Shown here: positions 11,987 through 20,381 of the stretch, in pieces
Layout: each line of letters opens with the position of its first letter
Numbering within the stretch: the first letter of the stretch is position 1
Source: Amphirosellinia nigrospora
Taxonomy: Eukaryota; Ascomycota; Sordariomycetes; Xylariales; Xylariaceae
DNA: 64,000 nucleotides
Assembly: GCA_004123355.1 (NCBI GenBank)
Contig: SCHM01000004.1
Coordinates: forward strand, 186,001-250,000
Direction of reading: 5' to 3'
Notes under the pieces: model-generated
Told to the model about the DNA's origin: nothing
Database searches by the model: none
What the model saw: only the letters and a program-made list of their open reading frames with translations
Translations under genes and position numbers: made by a program

Positions 11987-13262
11987 ATGTCTTCCATCCA
12001 AGCCATCCACGACCAGCTCACCAACATCAAGCACGTCATTGTTTGTGTTGACCCTGTCGACTTGGACAACATCTGGTTGAGCCCCTGGGCCCTAGTTCGG
12101 GCCCCAAATGCCCATGTTCACATCACCCTCTCCCCACGTGTGTTAGACCTACGCGTACCGACCTTTGCTGAACTCTTTGAAGATCTCGTAGACAAAGTGG
12201 GATTACGTCACATGCTGGACGTCCTGGATAAGAACGTGGAGGAACTCTATGACTATTTGGAAGACGAAGATTTGCGAGATTACTTTGCACGAGACACGAC
12301 GTTCCAGACCGACCCCCACGCCATGGCTCACATGGAACTATACACCGCCCTCTCCGCTCTACGCTTTGCCCGAACGTTCTCGTCCAAAGGCCACGCCAGC
12401 AGCCGTTACACTCTTTATCGAGACCCACGCTCCATGGAGACTATCATCCCCGGCATCCATCATCCAACGCACGTCAACGATTACCTCTACGCCTGTAGTG
12501 ACAAGACCGCCAAGAATCTAGCAGCTACCTACACATGCGAGGGCAAACGCGTGAGAAAGTCATGGTAGAAATCATGGAACGTACAGCTAACTGGCTAGCC
12601 GGAGAGCCGGGTACCAAATGCCCAAAGACATCCTCCACACAATCGAGGAACTGATAGAGCTGTTCGAGAAGCCTGGATTAGGAACAGAGAGTGTAATCCT
12701 GTGCGGGGGTCCTTTTACGGAGATGGTCCGCCTCTTTCCTGCAACAGAGCTTGCCCCTCTGGCTATCGTGGCCATGGCGTGTACCTGGTATGCCGATGTG
12801 AACATTTTTCCGAATAATTACAATGATTTGATGGACCTTGGTGGTGCCATGGAGATCGAGAACATCGTTCAACAAAGGGTTATCCCTACCTGGTTCTTTC
12901 CTACAGAGCGTGCAAAGGCCAAAGTAACAGGTAGCAAGGTCCTCCGCGCTTGCCCCTGGGACTTTACCACGGGGGAGCTGATCAGCATCTTTGCGGTCGC
13001 AGGTGACATGAAATCATACGAACAGGCGGCCGCATTCACCCGCAAGACCAAGACACTGGCAAAAGTGCACATGTTTGACGTGCTGACGGTGGTACCGCTG
13101 GCGGTTCCTCAGTCGTTGCTGTACCGACGTGCCGTGAGCTACTGGGACCAGGTCAATAGGCCCATCAATGTCTTTTACCCCGACGAAAAGACTATGGCGG
13201 AAACGAAAAAGATGGCAATGGAGGAAATTAGCCACGTTCTGGCCCCTATTTATACTAAGTAA
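11987..13262 (+). CDS. Divergent nucleoside-hydrolase-like (IUNH superfamily) protein, interrupted near 12,551–12,617
   Basis: The N-terminal half (11,987–12,550) starts VIVCVDPVDLDNIWL, in the place of the Asp-rich metal-binding loop of nucleoside hydrolases, and ends around YLYACSDKTAKN. The C-terminal half (12,618–13,262) has SVILCGGPFTEMVRLF, matching the hydrolase GGP strand, an NNYNDLMDLGGA segment and MFDVLTVVPLAVP near the second metal ligand region. The family cleaves the N-glycosidic bond of nucleosides. Between the halves the frame changes. Either an intron is present (GTGAGA at 12,551, branch GCTAAC, acceptor TAG at 12,598, phase not matching) or indels break the gene; VMVEIMERTANWLAGEPGTK reads well in the third frame. 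The first loop ends DLDN rather than the usual DD, so activity is doubtful. Confidence 0.65.
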
Positions 13263-13681
13263 GTAATAACCAGCGAGTGTACGTGAAGGATATAGTGTTT
13301 CTTTAACTTTTTTCTATGAGCTTATAATGCTCAACCATACTTAATCGTCTTAGACTTTTAAGTCCCTTTGAGTCTGCTGGCTCCTCGTGGTTTCTCTCCT
13401 ATTAGTTTTCGAGCCGATTATATGATCCCCTTATGTTCTCTGTACCTTGCCATATACACACTCTTCTTGAACATCTTGCGCTTGATCTCCCTTATTGGCC
13501 GACTTCCCGTTGGTTTATAACACCCTTATAAGTCGAAATGAGGTTAAGTATTCCCAGTCGACGATACGGAATAAGGGCTATACGGAACAACGTCCACCCT
13601 GAAGATAGGCATTATTCCGTATATCAGAGCCGCTCAATTCGTATTCCGAGACTGCTGCAAAATATACTCACCCAAGAGTCT
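13263..13681. other. Downstream region, no supported gene
   Basis: AT-rich 3' flank of the nucleoside-hydrolase-like gene (TTTAACTTTTTTC near 13,300). No gene, repeat or RNA structure that I can support. Confidence 0.5.
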
Positions 13682-14010
13682 TTAGACTACTTCATCGGGT
13701 GAGGTCGGCACAGTGCTTCTGCTCCCGCAGGGTACTGCATCGCTGTTGCGTGACAAGTGCCGCGTCTTCCAGTAATGATCGAGTACACCAGCCAAGATGA
13801 ACAGGACAACACTGAATAGAGCTTCACAGAGCGCCTGGTCAATGCCTCCATAGTACAGGATGTTGTAATACGGGAGATTATCGTCGCCGCCAAACTTGTC
13901 AAAGAAGGGTTTGCACTTATGAACGTGGTCCGCAAAGATAACCACCTATGACGAGCATGACCAAGGCAAAGATAACTTGAAGGGCTAGAAAGGGGTACCC
14001 TGCATTATTG
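13682..14010 (-). pseudogene. Remnant of a fungal integral membrane protein
   Basis: On the minus strand a hydrophobic segment, FLALQVIFALVMLVIGGY (about 14,000–13,945), is followed after a one-base frame change by FADHVHKCKPFFDKFGGDDN and a second transmembrane stretch (ALFSVVLFILAGVLDHYW, about 13,835–13,780). This loop-and-helix layout is typical of small fungal multi-pass membrane proteins of unknown function. No start codon or complete frame can be assembled. The minus frame at 14,327–14,737 may be a more decayed upstream part, but similarity is weak. Confidence 0.4.
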
Positions 14011-14030
14011 TCTCGCAAGGCTTTCTAACA

Positions 14031-15348
14031 TCCCTCTATAGTGCCAAAAAAGTGATTCTGCCTTGTGTAAATGCCGAGGCTTATATTATTCCATAGCATT
14101 ATTGTCAGGTTCGGAAACTCATCTGCCTATTGCCTCACTACATCCTGCACCCGCTTGTTAGTTTGTCGTCATTACCTAGCCACTGAAATATCCAGATACC
14201 GCTAGAGCCAAGGCAGATTCTCAATACAGCGTACACCGTGCTGCAGTAATGCATGTGGCTCGGCAAAGGATTCGACAGACCGGATTCCTCGACAGGGGAC
14301 CTTGAAGGAAATGTAACCGCCATCGGTCAGGCAAGGACGACACAAACTACACGTGTCAAGCTATGCCACGCCATATGCCCGCAGTTCCTACAATAGATAG
14401 TGTTACTCCTGATAGGACTGTTCAACGCTTCACAAAGCGAGCCGCCGGATAGGGTACACGGAAGCCGGCGAACGAAGGTTGTTTTTGCTCTTGCCACATT
14501 GGCCATAATCTTGTAGATGTTGGCTTGATAATCCTGACGTGCAAAACATGAACAAAGGATTTGGTGTATCAGGCGCCCGAAGAGAACGAAAACAGAGTAA
14601 TGCATCACACACATCTCACGCTCCACGCTATGAACCATGAGACTAAGGGGCCTAACCTCGTGATGGTAATGATGGAGTATGATTTGCTGCTGTAGGTAGA
14701 CGTACAAGGGGTACGGAGCCCCTACCGCGAATAGCACTAACAGGCGGTCAACTCAAGGCCGCAGAACTCCTTAATATGGATCTTACCTACATAAGAGGCC
14801 AATATGAGAAACTCAAAGGGAGCATACACTGGGGCGAAACAAGGCGTAGTAACTGATATATATGATCTACGAGTTCTCTGGCTGCTCATAGGTTTGATAA
14901 GAGTTGTAGTGAGACAGCTAAGCCCCGTTGAGTGACGAGGATGTTCAAGCTATACGTTATCGGAGGAGTCATGATACCAGCTTTTTTTGGTCTTTATAGC
15001 AGGCCTATCTGTAAATACTGTGGGTGCCTCTTTACGACTGAAGGTAATGAAAGCGCGAGTTGGCCCCAAGAGGCAGCCCTATCAGTCTTGTCGAGTCTGG
15101 ATCTGTATGGCACGAGGACAGGTCGGCATAATAGTAGAATAGATCGCCGGTGAATAGGTCGCCGATGAGTTCTAGCTTTGCCCAACGGGGACCAGCCAGC
15201 CCGAATTCCACGGGCTGCCTCCTTTTTAAGCCATTAGGCCTCTGGCCTGCATTGTAACACCTGTTGTCACGGTATTTAATGGATATGTTGGGCCAAGGTA
15301 AATCCTTGGTAAGGCATACTCATTGATGGCGTGGTTATGTATAGAAAA
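14031..15348. other. Gene-poor stretch
   Basis: About 1.3 kb with a 136-codon minus frame (14,327–14,737) and other short frames that show no domain, intron or strong codon bias. Part may be decayed flank of the membrane-protein remnant. No repeat or RNA gene was recognised. Confidence 0.45.
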
Positions 15349-15364
15349 GGGGGGGGGGGGGGGG
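15349..15364 (+). repeat. Run of 16 guanines
   Basis: A mononucleotide G tract of 16, followed after one C by four more Gs. It is the longest homopolymer in the window, lies in intergenic DNA and could fold as a G-quadruplex. Its exact length is likely to be unreliable. Confidence 0.9.
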
Positions 15365-15839
15365 CGGGGAAGTCCTTCTACACCATCCTATCCCGACCAG
15401 GCCTCTCAGAGGAGGGCCACGATAGAATTCTAGCGCCAACCGTACAAGAGTAACCCCAGAATAACAAAACATCTGACCTACTCAGTCCCGCCAAGTCACT
15501 GTCAGATGCAGATAGTACAGGAGATTGCATCATGTGCTGGTCAACTGTTGGCCGGCGCGTAACCCCTGAGATAACTCTCGGGGCTGTTTCGGGGGAAACC
15601 TTGACAGGCAACTGAAGCCAGAATTCCTTGCTAGCCTAAAGTCACCAAGCATCTAGTGCACCGCAGTAGCCGCACCTTCATGCTGCGGAAAGGGGCTTGA
15701 CCGCTTAGTAGAACCAACGGATATAATACGGCACCCAAACCCGTACTTTTTCGCCCTATATTCCCTCCTAAACCCCATATCACGATTTGTCCCATCTCCC
15801 TCCTTCTTCAACTCCTTCTTCAACTCATTACCTTTTCCA

Positions 15840-16720
15840 ATGTCGAACGATTCAGTTAACGGCCGATCTATTAATAGTGACGATGTTGACATAGATATGG
15901 TTAGGGACACCATACGTCGTTTTGGGGAGATCGAGCGAGTTGAGCTAAACGGCGCACACTGGCGCAGTGTCTTACGGGTTTTCAGAGTCCTGAGATCACC
16001 GGCCCCATTCTCCAGCATATAGAGGACTACTGCACGAACAGCGAAGGTGTCATATGCGAATTAAACAACCTGATAGAATCAGTGGTCGGAGTGTGCGATG
16101 ACTTCGTAAGCGACTACGAGCAGATGCGGGGGCTGGTACGCAATGGTAGAGACCGGCTCGGTCCAGGGCGGAGAACTTCGTCTCGACTGAGCCCCTAACG
16201 ACCCCTAATAGAGAATGTATTGATCTTACGGGCCCATCTTGTCGCAAATGTAAAAGATGTATTTGGGATCGGGCAGCTACGGTTTACAAAGGCTGTGGAT
16301 GTGTAAGTCGTACTCCATTTATTCGTCTCATATTATGGTACGTTCTGTATTAAGCTAAATATGTATAGGTTACTCACGAAGCTTGTTTTCCTGCAGGAGA
16401 AAGAGGGAAGTGTGAATTCCCTGGGCATAAAAACTTTGGCATCCAGGACTGCATTCACATTTATGGCATATCTGAGGCTTGTAGCATTTGTTGTAACACG
16501 TTACGAAGTCCAACAAGGCCAAGAGGTTGCGGTAAGAAGATCTTTAATATAATTTAATCTTTCTTTAACTGACGCAAGGATAGGACATGTGTTCTGTAAG
16601 AACTGCTTATTTACCGTCCGAAGGTCTGGAGGCCGAAATTGCCCATTATGTCGTGAAAGATGCTGTGACGGCGATAGTTGTGACGTGACCGACTGCTGTT
16701 GTCCTCTCGAATCGGAATAG
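15840..16720 (+). CDS. C3HC4 RING-finger protein with cysteine-rich flanks
   Basis: The start ATG at 15,840 gives an N-terminal acidic/helical part (DDVDIDMVRDTIRRFGEI). Two well-supported introns follow in the 3' half: 16,303–16,368 (GTAAGT…TATAG) and 16,532–16,583 (GTAAGA…GATAG). Spliced, the C-terminus reads EACSICCNTLRSPTRPRGCG joined to HVFCKNCLFTVRR and NCPLCRERCC, a C-x2-C … C-x-H-x-x-C-x2-C … C-x2-C RING signature, ending at TAG 16,718–16,720. Upstream lies another Cys cluster (SCRKCKRCIWD). RING proteins usually act as E3 ubiquitin ligases. Two upstream joins are unresolved: a possible intron ending at the CAG near 15,980, and a one-base frame change near 16,160. The gene is therefore either indel-damaged or a recent pseudogene. 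It sits just upstream of another zinc-finger gene. Confidence 0.65.
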
Positions 16721-16803
16721 TGTATTGGAGAGTGGAAAGATTTGCCGATAAGTGTTAGATTAAATGGTAGACTACCTAGTCAACGACACACACAGAATAT
16801 AAA

Positions 16804-16826
16804 ACTAGGTACTTTAAGTACCTAGT
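16804..16826. repeat. Perfect 11-bp inverted repeat with 1-base spacer (TACCTA type)
   Basis: ACTAGGTACTT, one T, then AAGTACCTAGT. It lies 60 bases upstream of the ATG at 16,886, in the presumed promoter of the zinc-finger/SANT gene. The same TACCTA/TAGGTA words recur in most intergenic regions of the window, so a gene-specific operator role is unlikely to be proven from this alone. Confidence 0.85.
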
Positions 16827-16885
16827 ATAATAACCAAAATTATTATCATTTCTATTGCCAATATTTATACACCCAACGTCTTATT

Positions 16886-18088
16886 ATGTTCGCAACGCAA
16901 AGGAATCTTAACCCTACGTCCTATATAAACACTTCTCGAAGGCGGCGCCGCTCTAAACAAACAGTTCATACGCTTCCAACGTCAGCGCCATCAATACCGA
17001 AGCCATCCTCAAATCCAAGGTCCAACTCGACGTCACCTCCATCTTTAATCAAGACCAACAACATCAGGAGTCAAAGCCACCTATTCTGCAACTTGTGCCA
17101 TTGCGTGGAACTCGTTGCCCAATGCCGACAGTGTTCAATATACTTCTGCGTCGACTGTTTGCCCAATATTCCTCTGGTCCATCCTAACCATCCTACTGTG
17201 CCATACGAACCATCGATCGAACCAAATCCGTCTATCGAGACCGCTTCAGCCGAGGCAACCAGTACGATCACAGCGACTCAAAAACACCGCAAGTTTCATT
17301 GTCATAATTGTCTACAACATCTACACGAAACGCGTCTTGAATGTCAAGACTGCGCAGACGCAAACTTTTGTTCGACCTGCAGCCCATTCCATAATGCACA
17401 CACCTTGATGCAAAAACGAGTCCTGGCGGAGTTGACGGATGTAGAAGGAGGGATTAGCCACGATACAGCTGCCGAGGGGTCGATTGGCAATGATACAGAT
17501 GAAGATTTGAATAGACAGTCAGGCAGACGGCCGGATGGAGAGCTGGATGATGAAGGGTCAGACGAGGGGTCAGGCGAGGGGTCAGATGATATGTCGAGCG
17601 CTTCAAACTCCCAAGCACTGGAAGGCGATGACTTCGATCTCGATTACTCAGATGCGTCCTATGCGTCTCAATCGGGGGAAGAAGGGAGCCCCCAACCACC
17701 CGTGCCGCCAGCCTTGATGGGTACGTTCGAGCAACTACTCCAGGAGGCTATAATGCAGGCTGCGGCGAAGGCCGGACCTAAAATAATACGAAAGATTTCT
17801 ACGGGTGCTTCACATGGACGAAGACGATCGAATCAATCACAGCAGCCACTCACTCCGAGTTCACCAACCCGACGGAAACGATCTAGTTCCCTCTTAGATT
17901 TCGACATAACTTCCGGATCTCGTGACCGAGTCAGAACAAATCGTCAATGGACGGATGACGATAAACCTCGTCTTCGTCGGCTGAAACGCAAGGGCTGGTC
18001 AAATGAACAGATTGCGATTGCCCTCAACCGGTCCCCTGGAGCCGTCGCCCAGCAATGGAGAAACCAAAGGGTCAGCGGCTTAAAATAA
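16886..18088 (+). CDS. Zinc-finger protein with C-terminal Myb/SANT-like domain
   Basis: An uninterrupted 400-residue frame. A basic, Ser/Pro-rich N-terminus (residues 1–65) is followed by two cysteine modules of ZZ/B-box style: FCNLCHCVELVAQCRQC with FCVDC (about 67–92) and FHCHNCLQHLHETRLECQDC with FCSTC (about 136–162). An acidic Gly/Ser region follows (about 190–270). The end (about residues 353–396) is a Myb/SANT-type helix-turn-helix, WTDDDKPRLRRLKRKGWSNE and SPGAVAQQWRNQR. The layout suggests a nuclear DNA- or chromatin-binding protein with protein-binding zinc modules. It is one of the few genes in the left half with no lesion at all. It lies between a RING gene and an Hsp70–ZZ gene. 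The specific role is unknown. Confidence 0.8.
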   Translation: MFATQRNLNPTSYINTSRRRRRSKQTVHTLPTSAPSIPKPSSNPRSNSTSPPSLIKTNNIRSQSHLFCNLCHCVELVAQCRQCSIYFCVDCLPNIPLVHPNHPTVPYEPSIEPNPSIETASAEATSTITATQKHRKFHCHNCLQHLHETRLECQDCADANFCSTCSPFHNAHTLMQKRVLAELTDVEGGISHDTAAEGSIGNDTDEDLNRQSGRRPDGELDDEGSDEGSGEGSDDMSSASNSQALEGDDFDLDYSDASYASQSGEEGSPQPPVPPALMGTFEQLLQEAIMQAAAKAGPKIIRKISTGASHGRRRSNQSQQPLTPSSPTRRKRSSSLLDFDITSGSRDRVRTNRQWTDDDKPRLRRLKRKGWSNEQIAIALNRSPGAVAQQWRNQRVSGLK

Positions 18089-18215
18089 CAAATCTAACCA
18101 TCTTTAGGGTTATACAGTTACTGTCGATATAATTAAATATTCAAGGGTATTCTAGGCAAACCGCACTAATAACAATCCAGATCAGATACTCTAACGTTGA
18201 CAACAACAGGAACCA

Positions 18216-19760
18216 TCACGTCTCCGTCATGCGTAGCTCTCTAAACGGGTGAGCGTGACGCGAAGAGTCCACCGCCCGCCTTCGCCTTGGCCTTTTGCTG
18301 TGGGGTTCGGCAACAAACATCGCGTAACACTTGCGACAAACTGTAAGGCCAGTGCATTCCTCACAGACATAGGCAAGTGGGAAGACATCTCTGCGGCAGT
18401 TGCCGCACCACACAGGCCAACTATGCACGTCGTCTACCTGCGGAAGCTTAGTTCCGGGATCAGTCGTGAGTATTAGGCACAGTCTCGAATTTTTGGAGTT
18501 TCGGGTCTTTCTGAGATTAGCGCTGACTTCGTACATAGTTACCATCAGGGATACGGCCCTGTGCTTGCTTGATGTATGGAGAGGTGAACCACGTGAAGAA
18601 ATCAAGACAGTGCCCCCGTTCGACCCGAACGGCAGTTCCATGTCGAGCGCCGCCCAACCGAGGTTGTATACCCCCAACGAGCCACGATCTGTCTGATAGC
18701 CCCCGATGTGAATGGGTGGATATTCTTGACGACGCCTCGAGCCATGTCTATCGATATATGTTGGGTCACAGACAAGCTCTAACCGTAGTGAATCACGATG
18801 ACAGGGGCGTATTTCAAGCGCGACTTCACTTGTCAATAGCTCTGTATCTGATTCTCGATAGCCTGCGAGAAATTCGGCGTGATCCGCCCCTTGCCATTCA
18901 GCACCTGCATTTGTCCTGCTCACTTCGTGTAGGCCGATCGCCGACCCTGCGAGGACCAGGCCAGGAGGCGGGAGCCAGGCCATAGATAGACCAGCGCCAG
19001 CTGACACTCCTGATGATCTTAGACGAGTTAGCGACAGGACAAGCCCATGTACAGAGAAGGAGAAGGAGGCAGGTACTTACGGATAAGCTTCCTGACTTAA
19101 AAACACAAAGGTAATATTATTGCCGTTCTTTGCGGCAAGTGCCTGGGCTTCTCTGGCTAGGCTGGTAATCTCTTCGACAATCCCAGGGTTCTCGCAACTA
19201 CCGCCACAAAAGAGAAATGCAGAATCTTCTCCACTATCGACTGAACGACGAAGCTCAGCTTTAATAAGGTCCAAGCCCGGTTTGAAAACAGTTTGGAAAA
19301 TGGACTTCACTTTCTCAGCTGGTAATGGGAACAACCTCCGGGGGTCGCTTCCAGAGAGGAACATATCTTTGGTCTCGGTCATATAATTCCATGACATCTT
19401 CTTCTGTTCGAAATCATATGTTATGGTAGCCAATTCTCCGGGTTCAAGTTCGCCGCTTTGCTTGATCATAGTAAAGATCTCGTCTTCGAAGATCTTGCGA
19501 ACCAGATCGTTGCACATATTGCTGCCACCCTGTGTGCCTACGTGAAGATTAATGTTAAGTCACCGGAGCATCTGGCGCAATGTAGAGGTGTGGCCATACC
19601 TGTTGCGTACCCCAGCGGAGTACATGTCTGCGTTACGGTAATGTCGCCATCCGCGTTGAAGAGTACCTCTACCGCCTGGAAATTACAGGTGCTGGCACCG
19701 ATATCAAAGATTTTGAGTATAGTCCCATTGGTCTTGTTAATAACATCAAATAAAGATATT
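18216..19760 (-). CDS. Hsp70-like ATPase-domain protein with C-terminal ZZ-type zinc finger, 5' part missing or decayed
   Basis: Spliced minus-strand reading gives an Hsp70/actin-fold C-lobe: ILKIFDIGASTCNFQAVEV (phosphate-2 region) in an exon ending at 19,600. An intron covers 19,538–19,599 (GTATGG…CGTAG). The next exon runs 19,537–19,081 with SAFLFCGGSCENPGI (adenosine motif). A second intron (GTAAGT…CTAAG, 19,018–19,080) leads into 19,017–18,216. The last exon has β-rich sequence including MVTMYEVSANL, then WCGNCRRDVFPLAYVCEEC and VCRKCYAMF with a distal HAHPF, a ZZ-type zinc finger. Hsp70-like domains bind ATP; ZZ fingers bind peptides. Upstream of about 19,760 I cannot find the N-lobe (phosphate-1 motif) in any frame, so the gene is 5'-truncated or decayed. 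HSPA12-like fungal Hsp70s are the closest family. Confidence 0.65.
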
Positions 19761-20381
19761 AGTAAGGGGCTACTTATTAGGGCGAGTTTTTCTCGATATG
19801 ATGTCTATGACTATCTTAAACGCAACTATGATCTTGGGGTTTTCATATCGCGGATGCATTGTTTTCAAGCTAGGGTGTGGCCCCCGGTGCGCGCAAAGAT
19901 TGTGCCACCATGCCTACCTACTTACTGCGCTGCGGGCCGCGGGATGCTGCATGGCAGACGCCAGAGGCAAGACATTGTAGACACTCGACTTGAGACAATA
20001 GCCAGAAAACCAAACGCCATATTTTCAAGCAGACAAAGACAGTTAAGCGTCATGTATGATCACATGTTGAATAAACGGTGCTAGTGTGACTCGCGACTTG
20101 TCGGGATTGTCACCGAGTTGTTTCGACTGTGTGCTGATAGCGTAAGTTGTTTGTATGGCTCGGGAGGCTGCATTCATGATACAGCATTTACGAGGGCCAT
20201 GTCACCATAGTAGCCAGCTTGACAGACGAGAGGGAAACCGTCCTGGATCGTGATTTCAATAGCCACATGGTTAACAAGATCTTCGTGTTTTTCCTATCTC
20301 CAAAAAGTCAATAGAATCAACGCTTAGTACTGTCACCCATTGTAACACAAATTAAATATCTTACTGAGCATTTCAGGCACA
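19761..20381. other. Region between Hsp70–ZZ and DUF3435 genes
   Basis: Expected to hold the N-terminal lobe of the Hsp70-like gene (minus) and the promoter of the recombinase-like gene (plus). All three minus frames contain stops. Short helical scraps exist but none matches the Hsp70 N-lobe. The 208-codon plus frame at 19,458–20,084 overlaps Hsp70 coding sequence and is treated as a shadow. Confidence 0.5.

Noticed and set aside
19458-20084. A 208-codon plus-strand frame
   Set aside because: It overlaps, in antisense, spliced exons of the Hsp70–ZZ gene that carry clear motifs; treated as a shadow.
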